Source: Hexactinellida sp. DTS-2022
Lineage: Eukaryota > Porifera > Hexactinellida
Length of the DNA stretch: 64,000 nt
Direction of reading: 5' to 3'
NCBI GenBank assembly: GCA_028753945.1
Contig: JAPNXP010000006.1
Span: forward strand, 2,852,001 to 2,916,000
Shown: one piece after another, positions 23,802-36,035 of the stretch
Layout: every line of letters starts with the position of its first letter
How positions within the stretch are numbered: the stretch's first letter is position 1
Notes under the pieces: generated by a model
The model's input: only the letters and a program-made list of their open reading frames with translations
Database searches by the model: none
Told to the model about the DNA's origin: nothing
Made by a program: the position numbers and the translations under genes

Positions 23802-24464
23802 ATGATGAGGATAAATCTTCTAACATTTATTTTATTCAACATTTACATAATCAGTTCCATTTCACCTCCGAAATTTCCGAAAGACTTCTCGACAGACTAT
23901 TGTTATATTTTCAAAAATTCTACAGTAACGAATATTTTTTTCGGCCACGTCGCTGAAGACAATGTGAATAAGATTTACACACAAATCTTAATGTTCCTTG
24001 ATTATAGTATGAGACAAACTTTGTACAATAAAGCTTTGTATTATATAACGCGAGACGTTAATGGGAAAATAACTGAATGCGTATGTTTTAATACTTCCTA
24101 TGAGAATATTGGCTTACCATATTTCAGTTTGTTCAAACACTTCGATATTTATGAACAAAACGAGACAGACATTATTTGGAAGGTTACAGATATCCCTCTG
24201 CCAGTTGGGATGACCATTCTATTCCGTGTGAAAAAAGTATCGCCAAATATTCCAGCAGAAAATATTATATTAGTTAGATTGCCAAACTATTCTCCATCTG
24301 AAGCCAACACCACTTACATTGAATTCGAACCATCCCAACCTAATAAAGGCCAATTCGCTATACCTGAAGAATGTGCTAAAGTTGTATGTAAATCTCATCT
24401 CCTCAACACAGTTTCATTGTTCGTTTTTGACATATGGGGTAAAGCTGATGGGTGGTTCGGTTAA
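23802..24464 (+). CDS. Secreted protein of unknown family, 220 residues
   Basis: A single uninterrupted frame of 220 codons, long for this AT-rich DNA and free of repeats. The first 20 or so residues are a clear signal peptide (MMRINLLTFILFNIYIISS), followed by PPKFPKDFSTDYCY. The mature part is rich in aromatic residues and has five cysteines, three near the middle and end (ITECVCFN, EECAKVVCKSH), and several N-glycosylation sites (KNST, FNTS, QNET, ANTT). The general look, a small secreted globular protein, is a little like ependymin-related or LolA-like folds, but I see no diagnostic motif and do not assign a family. It stands alone in the spacer between inverted blocks of the 1.4-kb repeat array. 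The start at 23802 is the first ATG and directly precedes the signal peptide. The frame ends KADGWFG without membrane anchor. It could also be a single-exon retrocopy. Confidence 0.6.
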   Translation: MMRINLLTFILFNIYIISSISPPKFPKDFSTDYCYIFKNSTVTNIFFGHVAEDNVNKIYTQILMFLDYSMRQTLYNKALYYITRDVNGKITECVCFNTSYENIGLPYFSLFKHFDIYEQNETDIIWKVTDIPLPVGMTILFRVKKVSPNIPAENIILVRLPNYSPSEANTTYIEFEPSQPNKGQFAIPEECAKVVCKSHLLNTVSLFVFDIWGKADGWFG

Positions 24465-24655
24465 TTGCTGCATCTATACGCACGTGTTAGTATTATTTAA
24501 ACATTAAGTTTGTAAACTTATTTATAGAATATTATATAATTTGTGACTGTAATTTGTAATAATAACAAAGGGTAATACACTCAAACCTCCGTCTTCCGGA
24601 CCTCCTAGATCCGGGCAACCTTTTGCTGTAAAGCCAAACTAAATGTAAATACGTA

Positions 24656-25108
24656 CAGTGGAACTCGCTTAGTACGTACTCGGCTTAAGACGTATTCTCG
24701 GATATTACGTACTGTCCTCTAATAACCGATTTTTCCTCCTATCTGATCCATTATAAATGATTCGGTTAATACGTACTCGGATAAAACGTATCAATTTATA
24801 TTCCCAATTAAATAAAATGTAGTATGTATTTTAATTCGGTTAGTACGTACTCTAGAAAACTATCAGCAGACCTCAGGTATTATTTGGTTTAAGTGAGTAG
24901 GTCACATCTATAATACTTTAATCATATCGTTAAGTATGTTATATACTTGTATACCATACATCGATTCACATCATTGAACAAGTCAGTATTTCGACTTGTG
25001 GATTATACATACGGTGATACGGATAAGACGTACCTCGGTTAGTACACCTCGGTTAGTACGTACTTTTTCTTGTCTCCCAAGGTGGTACGTCTTAACCGAG
25101 TTCTACTG
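24656..25108. mobile_element. Pogo-like MITE
   Basis: Inverted ends CAGTGGAACTCGCTTAGTACG / GTACGTCTTAACCGAGTTCTACTG flanked by TA, the pogo/Tc1 target. Internal subterminal repeats of ggttagtacgtactc. Confidence 0.7.
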
Positions 25109-25429
25109 TATTAATTTTTTATCAATAATGAAATTCAATGACAAAATTATACCCCAGATCATAGCCTACTATATAAAGGCCACTTCACTGAGCAAATTTC
25201 CAGTGTACCAGGGATAAGATAAAGGCGATTTTATTATATACCCATAATGTTAATATATTCATGTTGATTGAAACTCAAATGATTAATTCGTTGAAATATT
25301 TACTATATGGGATTTGTCATAGCATTCTATGGATTTGTATATATATAAAGAGTTTACTTATACAGCGATCATCTGCGTTTGTATTAAAAAACCTGGCTAG
25401 TTTCTAGCGATGGTGTTTTTATAAACATA

Positions 25430-27960
25430 AAAAAATTGCAGCCTGTGCCGACGCATGTTCCACTATATTTTGTTGGTTGTTTATTGATAGTGCCTCCAAA
25501 GGAACATGCTGTCGGCACAGGCTGCAATTTTTGGATTTTTTTCGCCCAGTCATCAACGCCTCAAGGGGTCAAGAACCAGGGCGTTATCCAGGCGTGCTGG
25601 GCGCGCCTAAAGGAGCGTAATTTGGCAAGATTTTTATCTAGGCGTACAAAAATCGATTCTAGACCTACAATATCGAGAGATGCTCCCATAGACTTAATAC
25701 AAGATGACTAATCTAGGCGTACAAAATTAAAACTGAACGAGCTCTTAACAAAATATAGGAGCGGCCCCGAGCGGGGTAATTATTTCATGGATGAAAGCCT
25801 GTCAAGAACCATTGTTAATTGGACCTAGTCACAAGGAACGGTAGATAAATTTGAAATTTGTTTCCATCATAAACCATCTTGAGTTTAATGCCATTCATTC
25901 ATTATGTATTGATAATAAACTATAATATTAGTTATATATTTCAGCAATGTTATCCACGGTGAGTTGAGGAAAATTCAACAAATTCCTTATATTATTATAT
26001 TTTTATTTAATCCATTGAATATAATACTACAATTAAATTGAAGCCAGCTGGAATTTATAAGTTGAATCAATTTAATTATCGCAAGTTGAAACAATAGTGA
26101 AAGATTTAACAAGTTAAATCAATATAATTATTACAAGTTGAAACAATGGAATTAGATTTCACAGTTTTATTGAAATTGAAGTGTTGAGTAAACAAAGGAA
26201 TTTCAACTCCCATTTATGGCAGAAATTAAACCAATATTAACAAATTTTCTTCTCCCATCAGACGCAGAATTTTAAGATGATTCTAAATATGAAATAAAAT
26301 TTTGGGGTTTATTAAAACATCTTTTGAGTTATGGACCAGACAAATTTTGAAAGGTGTCAAAGATGTGTCCAAAATTTGTTAATCAAAAATCGTAACCCCA
26401 GGTGCAAATTAGACGGTCCCATCGCACCTACATGCCAAGTTTCAGCCCATCAACTATAAAGCTCTGGCCAGGGCACCGTCTACGGAGAAAAAATATATAA
26501 AAAAAATCCAAAATTGCAGCTGTGCCGACGCATGTTCCTTTGGTGGCACTATATTTTGGTGGTGGTTTATTGATAGTGCCTCCAAAGGAACATGCTGTCA
26601 GCACTGCTGCAATTTTGGATTTTATTTTTGCCATGTCATCATCACTATGAAGGTGTTAAATTATTTCAGAAGGTGTTTCAAAAGGCAATGACCCTTAGTA
26701 AGTTGGAAGTTTCGTTTTAGCTCACTTCATTTCAAAGATATTCAACTTTCAGTAGAATATATTAAGTGATGAGTCAGCATTTTTTTATGTGCGTGTTGGG
26801 TGATCACCCAACACAACCAACCCGTTCGAAATATAGAATTCACAAAATTGTAGAAACACATTTTTTTGACGATGTCATCATCACCTCAAGGTGTCAATAC
26901 CCATTTGTAGAGGTGTTAGGTGGCATATGGATCAATTGATAAATTTGAAGTTTGTTTCTAGCTTGTATAATCTCTGAGATTAATTCCATGAATCAAATTA
27001 GTACAAATAATTATTAATTTATTAACAATTTAACACCATTATTATGTACTGCAAAATAAATGAAGTTCAATTATTTGCAATTATTATTAATTTTAATTTA
27101 ATTTCACAATCATATTTGAATTCCACGCACTCGATAACCCCAATAATCTAATTGGAACCGTCTCTATAAGTTAAACACAGAGCGAATTAATTAGAATTAA
27201 ATATGTCATGTATCCATTGTGCAAAAATATTCTAAGCAGAAGTAAATATAATCACATAATCTGTCGTTGTCATGGAATGTAAAATCTTAGTTTTCAAATA
27301 GAAAATAGAAGCCTACTCGATTTCACAAGTGGAATCAATATAATTATCGCAAGTTTAAACAATTGTGTAAGATTTAACAAGTTTAATCAATATAATTATT
27401 ACAAGTTGAAACAATGGAATTAGATCTAACAGTTTACTGAAACTGAAGTGTGAGTAAACAAATAAATTTCAACCCCGATTTGTGGCATTAATTAAACCCA
27501 CTATAAAAATTTGTCTTCACCCATCAGACGCAGAATTTTATGGTGAATCCAAATGTGAAATAAAATTTTGGGATTTAGCAAAACATCTTTTGAGTTATGC
27601 ATCAGACAAATTTTGAAAGGTGTCAAAGATGTGTCCAAAATTTGTTAATCAAAAATCGTAACCCCAGGTGCACATCTGTAACCCATGAGACACAGATCCT
27701 AAAATTTGGGCTCCTATTTGATAAAATTCTGTTCTGTGGAGTGGCTACGGATACAAAATAATAATAAAAAATCCAAAATTGCAGCTGTGCCGACGCATGT
27801 TCCTTTGGTGGCACTATATTTTGTTGGTGGTTTATTGATGGTGCCTCCAAAGGAACATGCTGTCGGCACAGGCTGCATTTTGGATTTTTTCGCCAAGTCA
27901 TCAACGCCTCAGGGTGTCAAGAAGACAAGAACCATTTGTTAATTGGTCCGAGTCACAAGG
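25430..27960 (-). repeat. Hairpin-bearing repeat array, inverted block
   Basis: Reverse complement of the forward units: hairpins at about 25433-25540, 26507-26628 and 27768-27890, each followed by sequence matching the inverse of the forward flanks (for example gccagtcatcaacgcctcaa). The block faces the forward blocks on each side. Confidence 0.8.
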
Positions 27961-28053
27961 TTCGGTAGATAAATTTGAAGTTTGTTTCTATCATAAACCA
28001 TCTTGAGTTTGATGCCATTAATCCATTATGTATTGATAATAAATTATATTATT

Positions 28054-28250
28054 ACTGTGCCGACTATACTATAGTATAGTGGCCCAGTTCTAATCTTACT
28101 GCCTTTATTGTATATTATTACTGTGCCGACTATACTATAGTATAGTGGCCCAGTATTGGTCTTAGTGCTTTGGTTGGTAATTATTACTGTGCCGACTATA
28201 CTATAGTATAGTGGCCCAGTTCTAATCTCAGTGCCTTGGTTAGTTATTAT
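28054..28250 (+). repeat. Three palindromic units in tandem
   Basis: Units at 28054, 28120 and 28186, 66 bp apart, with tails tctaatcttactgcc, attggtcttagtgc and tctaatctcagtgcc. They lie at the switch from the inverted to the forward array block. Confidence 0.85.
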
Positions 28251-31200
28251 TATTATTAGTCCGTATTCTCTCCACTGAACAGAGTTTAATTAACTAAGAG
28301 CCCAAATTTTCTTGATATGTGTCTCATGGGTTACAGATGTGCACCTGGGGTCACGATTTTTTATTACATTTTTTTGGACACATTTTTGCACCTGTTTACT
28401 ATTGGAAAAAGAAGATTAAATAGTGCGCGAATATTTAATTTATATGCATTCGATAGATAATTAAATTCTACACCTTTTCACAGTGCACGAATTTTTAAAT
28501 TGGGTTTCGTTTGTGCCACAATTGAGTTGCAAGTTTCCTTTGTTTACTAACACTTCAGTTCAATTGAAAGTGTTAAATCTAATTCTATTGTTTCAACTTG
28601 TGATAATTCTATTGATTCAACTTGTGAGATCGAGTAGGCTTCTATTTTCCAATTGAAAACTAAGATTCTACATTCCATAACAAAGACAGATTATTTGATT
28701 ATATTTATTTCTGCTTAGAATATTCTTGAACAATGGATACATGACATATTTAATTCTAATTAATTCGCTCTGTGTTTAACGTATAGAGATGGTTCCAAAT
28801 AGATTATTGAGGTTATCGAGTGCGCTGAATTCAAATATGATAGTGAAATTCAATTTAGATTAATAATTATTGCAAATAATTGAACCTAATTTATTTTGAT
28901 GTACATAATATTGGTGTTAAATTATAAATAAATTAGTTAAATATTTATACTAATTATCTAAATTTCATTAATCTCAGAAATGATATAAGATAGAAACAAA
29001 CTTTAAATTTATCAATTGGTCCTTGTGACACGTACCACCTATACAAGTGGATCTTGACACCTTGAAGTGATGATGACATCGTCAAAAAAATGTATTTTTT
29101 CAATTTTGTGAATTAAATAATTCGCATGGGTTGGTTGGAGTTGGGTGAATGCCCAACACGCACCTAAAAAATGCTGACTCAGCACATATTATATTCTACT
29201 GAAACTTGAATATCTCTCAAATTAAGTGAGCTAAATGGAAACTTCCACCACTCTAAGGGTCGTAGCCTTCTGAAACACCATTCTGAAATAATTTAACACC
29301 TTTATAGTGATGATGACTTGGCGAAAAAAAATCCAAAATTGCAGCCTGTGCCGACAGCATGTTCCATTGGAGGCACTATCAGTAAAGCACCAACAAAATA
29401 TAGTGCCACCAAAGGAACATGCGTCGGCACAGGCTGCAATTTTGGATTTTTTATTACTGTGCCGACTATACTATAGTATAGTGGCCCAGTATTGGAATCA
29501 CTGCCTTGGTATATTTTTTATCCGTATCCTCTCCTCAGAACAGAGTTATATTTACTAAGAACTGGAATTTTCAGGACAGGTGTCTCATGGGTTACAGATG
29601 TGCACCTGGGGTCACGATTTTTTATTACATTTTTTTGGACACATTTTTGCACCTGTTTTATATTGAAACTGGAACAATAAATAGTACCCGAAAATTAAAT
29701 TTATATGCATTCGATAGAAAATTAAATTCTACACCTTTTAACAGTGCACGAATTTTAAAATTGTACTTAGTTTGTGCCACAATTGAGTTGCAAGTTTCCT
29801 TTGTTTACTAACACTTCAGTTCAATTGAAAGCGTTAAATCTAATTCTATTGTTTCAACTCGTTATTATTATATTGATTCAACTTGTGAGATCGAGTAGGC
29901 TTCTATTTTCTAATTGGAAACTAAGATTGTACATTCCATAACAACGACAGATTGTGTGATTATATTTCCTTCTGCTAGAATATTATTGCACTATTAATAG
30001 ACTGACGTAATTAATTATAATTAATTCAGTCAGTATATTACTTATATAGATGCTTCCAATTTGTTTATTAGGGGTTATCGAGAGTGCGGAATTGAAATTT
30101 GATAACCAAATTAATTAATTAATTATTTATGACAAAATAATTAAACTTAATAAATATAAGTTGACATTGAAATTGGTGTTAAATGATAAATAATATTAAT
30201 AATTATTTATACTATTAATTAAGTAAATATCATAAATCTCAGAGATCATAGAAGATAGAAACAAACTTTCAATTTATCAATTGGTCCTTATGGCACGTGC
30301 CACCTATACAAGTGGGTCTTGACACCTTGAGGTGATGATGATATCGTAAAAAAAATATGTTTTTACAATTTTGTTAATTCAATATTTAAAATGGGTTAGT
30401 TGATGTTGGGTGATGACCCAACACTCACATAAAAAATGCTGAGTCATCAGCTATTAAATTCTACTCAAACTTGGAATATCTCTAAAATTTAGTGAACTAA
30501 ATGGAAACTTCCACCACTCTAAGGGTCGATGCCTTCTGTAACACCTTTTTGAAATAATTTAACACCTTCATAGTGATGATGACATGGTGAAAAAAAAAAA
30601 ATCCAAAATTGCAGCTGTGCCGACAGCTTGTTCCATTGGAGGCACTATCAATAAGCCACCACCAAAATATAGTGACACCAAAGGAACATGCGTCGGCACA
30701 GGCTGCAATTTTGGATTTTATTATTACTGTGCCGACTATACTATAGTATAGTGGCCCAGTACTAATCTTAGTGCTTTGGTATATTACTATTTATTAGTCC
30801 GTAGCCACTCCACAGAACAGAGTTTAATTAACTAAGAGCCCAAAATTTCAGTATATGTGTCTCATGGGTTACAGATGTGCACCTGGGGTCACGATTCTTG
30901 CTTACATTTTTTTGGACACATTTTTGCACCTGTTTAATATTGAAACAGGAACAATAAATAGTACCCGAAAATTAAATTTATATGCATTCGATAGAGAATT
31001 AAATTCTACACCTTTTCACATTGCACGAATTTTCAAATTGTACTTAGTTTGTGCCACAATTGAGTTGCAAGTTTCCTTTGTTTACTGACACTTCAGTCCA
31101 ATTGAAAGTGTTAAATCTAATTCTATTGTTTCAACTCGTTATTATTATATTGATTCAACTTGTGAGATCGAGTAGGCTTCTATTTTCCAATTGAAAACTA

Positions 31201-33948
31201 AGATTCTACATTCCATAACAACGACAGATTATGTGATTATATTTACTTCTGCGAGAATATTATTGCGCTGTTAATTTACTGACGTAATTAATTATAATTA
31301 ATTAAGTAATATATGACTTATATAGATGCTCCCAATTTGTTTATTAGGGGTTATCGAGTGTGCGGAATTGAAATTTGATATCCAAATTAATTAATTAATT
31401 ATTTACTAGCCGGGTGCCCGCGCTTTACCGCGGTATTCAAATCCACGGGATGTCTTATAATGAGTTTATGATTTGAAATATGACGGATATCTAATATGAC
31501 GGATGTGAAATGTGAAATATGACGGATATGACAGAAGTTAACAATATTGTAAACAGTTGTATTAATATTACGGGGACCATATGAATGAGACTATTGAGTA
31601 TTGACAACTCATTGCAAGCTGAAATTTTATTGGTAATATCATGTCAGCTAGAGCAAGGGACATTCAATTGTTGTTTTCTTTCATACACAATTAACCCATT
31701 GAATTATAGACCAATAAAACTCGAGTCAGAATAATGTGAAAACTCTGCAATCTGATAGGTCATGGTCGGTACCCTCGCAAAGTGTGAAAAATATGCATGT
31801 GGTAAATTGCAAATTATGCATTCCATTGACTTTAAAATATCATATTAGGATTCCTCATAACTAAAACCTAGATTGCACGTTTGAAATGTTTTTCTAGCAC
31901 ACTGTGAACTTTTGATAATTCCCATTTAAATGTATGGGAAGGTGGCAAAAAAATCACTTATTTCGAGTTAACTCCGCGAGAAATGTAGATATCTCTTAAA
32001 AATTCCTTATTCAGGGTGGTTGGGTAGCCCCTAAGTGACATACAAAATTTGATTCAGATCTGTTGAGAACTCTCAGAGGAGATGTGAGGACATACACACA
32101 CACATACACACACACACACAAACAACTTTATATATATAGATGACAAAATAATTAAACTTAATAAATTTAAGTTGACATTGAAATTGATGTTAAATTATAA
32201 ATAATATTAATAATTATTTATACGAATTAATTAAATATCATAAATCTCGGAGATTATAGAAGATAGAAACAAATTTCAAATTTATCAATTGATCCTTATG
32301 CCACATAACACCTCTACAAATGGGTCTTGACACCTGGAGGTGATGATGACATCGTCAAAAAAATGTGTTTTTACAATTTTGTTAATTCGATATTTAAAAT
32401 GGGTTAGTTGATGTTGGGTGATGACCCAACACTCACATAAAAAATGCTGAGTCATCAGCTATTATATTCTACTCAAACTTGATTATCTCTAAAATGAAGT
32501 GAACTAAATGGAAACTTCCACCACTCTAAGGGTCGATGCCTTCTGTAACACCTTTATGAAATAATTTAACACCTTCATAGTGATGATGACATGGCGAAAA
32601 AAAATCCAAAATTGCAGCTGTGCCGGCAGCATGTTCCATTGGAGGCACTATCAATATACCACCACCAAAATATAGTGCCACCAAAGGAACATGCGTCGGC
32701 ACAGCTGCAATTTTGGATTTTTTTTCTCCGTAGACGGTGCCCTGGACTTAGCTTTATAGTTGATGGGCTGAAACTTGGCATGTGGGTGCGATGGGACCGT
32801 CTAATTTGCACCTGGGGTTACGATTTTTGATTAACAAATTTTTGACACATCTTTAACACCTTTCAAAATTTGTCTGGTCCATAACTAAAAATATGTTTTA
32901 ATAAACACCAAAATTTTATTTCATATTTGGATTCATCTTAAAATTCTGCGTTTGATGGGAGAAGAAAATTTGTTAAAATTGGTTTAATTTCTGCCATAAA
33001 TGGGGGTTGAAATTCCTTTGTTTACTCAACACTTCAATTTCAATAAAACTGTGAAATCTAATTCCATTGTTTCAACTTGTAATAATTATATTGATTTAAC
33101 TTGTTAAATCTTTCACTATTGTTTCAACTTGCGATAATTAAATTGATTCAACTTATAAATTCCAGCTGGCTTCTATTTAATTCTAGTATTACTATACAAT
33201 GGATTGAATATAATATAATAATATAAGGAATTTGTTGACTAAACTCAAATCACCGTGGATAACATTGCTAAAATAACTAACTAATAATATAATTTATTAT
33301 CAATACGTAATGAATAAATGGCATTAAACTCTAGATGGTTTATGATAGAAACAAACTTCAAATTTATCTACCGTTCCTTGTGACTCGGACCAATTAACAA
33401 ATGCTTCTTCACACCTTGGGCGTTGATGACTTCGCGAAAAAAATCCAAAATTGCAGCCTGCGCCGACAGCATGTCCTTTGGAGGCACTATCAATAAACAA
33501 CCAACAAAATATAGTGCCACCATATGAACATGCGTCGGCACAGGCTGCAATTTTGGATTTTCTTTGGTCCGTAGATCGTCCACAGAACAGAGTTTTATAA
33601 ACTAAGAACTGAAATTTTTAGGACAGGTGTCTTATGGGTTACAGATGTGCACCTGGGATCACAATTTTTTATTACATTCCTTTGGACACATTTTCACACC
33701 TGTTTAATGTTACAACAGGTACAATAAATAGAGCCCGAAAATTAAAATTATAGGCATTCGATGGAGAATTAAATACTACACCTTGTCACAGTACACGAAT
33801 TTTCAAATTGTGCTTAGTTTGTGCCACAATTGAGTTGCAAGTTTCCTTTGTTTACTAACACTTCAGTTCAATTTAAAGTGTTAAATCTAATTCTATTGTT
33901 TCAACTTGTGATTATTATATTAATTCAACTTGTGAGATCGAGTAGGCT
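28251..33948 (+). repeat. Hairpin-bearing repeat array, forward block 2
   Basis: Hairpins at about 29331, 30601, 32603 and 33442. Palindromic units sit right after two of them (29456 and 30726). A Helitron is inserted at 31406-32140 and a hAT-like element follows at 33949. The tccgtagcc...cacctgggg module recurs at about 28262, 29518, 30798 and 33571. Confidence 0.85.
31406..32140 (-). mobile_element. Non-autonomous Helitron
   Basis: Read on the - strand it starts TCTATATATATAAAG and ends CACCCGGCTAG, inserted exactly between A and T with no duplication. The empty site is present in a sister unit at 30124-30140 (attatttatgacaaaataa), which is this locus with the 735 bp removed. A GC-rich hairpin (CCGCGGTAAAGCGCGG) precedes the CTAG end, and a CA-repeat lies near the start. 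It has no coding capacity. Confidence 0.88.
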
Positions 33949-34400
33949 CTAGGGTGCGACCCGTGTGGGCTTTATTGTAAATAACGGGCTGTGGCCCATT
34001 TTCCACAGGCCGCGGGCCCAAAACGGGCCGAAAAGAGACAAAAAGACCAATATTTAATTTTTCAATAACAAATAAATGTAAATGTCTAGATGCACTAAAG
34101 ATACTAACTTCCACCATTAATTGAAAGAAAAGGAAACAACTAACGAAAGTATCAAAGTGTTGCCGCCCGTATGAAAAGTTTAATAAATATATTATTTGCG
34201 CTTACGATTTCCCGCATATTATAACCTCGGGAATTATACGAATTCTCAATTCTTAGAGAATATTTTCACGAATTCAGCCAACGGTGCCATAAAATAAACA
34301 AATTTCATAAATCGCGGGCTGGCGGTTAAATAAGCGGGCCGCGGGCCGGGGGCTTCGAATAGCGGGCCACGGGCCACGGGCTTTACGGGTCGCACCCTAG
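33949..34400. mobile_element. hAT-type MITE, GC-rich
   Basis: Inverted ends CTAGGGTGCGACCCG / CGGGTCGCACCCTAG and a perfect 8-bp duplication agtaggct (33941-33948, 34401-34408). The inside is rich in GGGCC. Confidence 0.82.
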
Positions 34401-34708
34401 AGTAGGCTTCTTTTTTCCAATTAAAAATTATAACTCCGCTGTTGCATCTAAAGGTATAGAAAAGCGAAAACTGAAGAAGTTCTCACATTAATGAAATACA
34501 CCAGAAGGCTACTCTTCTATTATTATTATTATTGTTATTTGAACCCACATTATTATTTATGTATTCTTATCATTGTTGTTAAGTAAGCAATAAAGACTCA
34601 ATAGAGAAAATCTATTAATTTACTAGAATTATTTATAATAACAGATTAATTTCTAAAGTTAATCTCATCGTACACTACTTCATCCATGGTACATTTGATG
34701 GTAGGCCT

Positions 34709-35430
34709 GTTGTATGCCAGAATGACTCGCATGCTAGAATGACACAAACCATGGATATTCACTATCTATGCTAGAATGACACGCTCTACTAATCATCTAA
34801 TGACTGTTAGAACTTCACAGGTTTCTCAGTTCATTCAGACAATTACATTTCACTTGCTGCTATGGCTTCTTTATCTTTAGATTTTAAAATACAGTAGAAT
34901 GCCAGAATGACTCGCATGCTAGAATGACACAAACCATGGATATTCACTATCTATGCTAGAATTTTGATAGAATTGAATTATAACAATATAACTATGGTTA
35001 TTGAAATGAATCTTACTATATGTATGCCTTAATCTAGTAAATCTACAAATTAAGGAATATTAATTAGAACAGTATTCTACCAAACAATTTAAATACCGAA
35101 TAATCGGTGTTAATACTTAATACCTATCTTAATGTCTTAATTTGAAACATACTTTTGCTTTTTCTATCAGCGAATATTGGTTTTAAAATAATGAAATCAA
35201 ATACGAAATCTTAGAATTCATTAAAACAAGTAGTATACCTGTAATGCTATTTTAAAATTTAAAGATAAAGAAGCCATAACAAAAAGTGAAATGTAATTGT
35301 CTGAATGAACTGAGAAACCTGTGAAGTTCTAACAGTCATTAGATGATTAGTAGAGCGTGTCATTCTAGCATAGATAGTGAATATCCATGGTTTGTGTCAT
35401 TCTAGCATGCGAGTCATTCTGGCATACAAC
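34709..35430. mobile_element. Foldback MITE with palindromic 6-bp target duplication, copy 2
   Basis: Same ends as 14997-15677 (GTTGTATGCC ... GGCATACAAC), flanked by aggcct on both sides (34703-34708, 35431-35436). It has an extra copy of the arm module at 34897-34960. Confidence 0.82.
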
Positions 35431-35436
35431 AGGCCT

Positions 35437-36035
35437 TATATAGAGTAGGCTATGGCATAGCAATCTATATACTAAGGCAATGATAGTCCATTGAAAATAT
35501 GGACCATGGACAGCGATGTATAGCTAATTTCAAAATATATTTTCGTGGCTATTTTAACTTTGCTACTGATTTTATTTATATATTTATACTCAATTCACAC
35601 CCTCCTACCTCATAACATTACTTAGGAACATTTTTGACGAACATTAAATTTTGCATTATTGAGTAGCTGGATTTTAAATCTAAAACTGATCGTGTATCAC
35701 CTATAAATATAGCGAATTAATGTTCTAATAAGCTTATATCATCTTCAGGTACCACTATTATATTTGCTGATGTAAATAGTCCTGGTTAGCGTGCTATTAT
35801 CTGATTACACACACACTTATTATCAAAGAAACGTTTAATAGGTGTCACATTATAACCACCCATAATTATTGTTTACAAAATTGATTATAAGATAACGAAT
35901 TTATAAATAAATTATGAATCTACTACAACTTCAACAATATCGATAATACTTTTTTCTCTATTACTTAAATCATCGTTTCATCGACTTTTAGTCATTGTCT
36001 CACTTTTATCATAGTTATACGATTTTATTTTCAAC
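35437..36035. other. No gene seen; possible left part of the P-like element
   Basis: AT-rich, no frame. If the transposase at 36036 belongs to an intact P-like element, its left terminal repeat should lie here, but I find no inverted match on the right side. Confidence 0.3.
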
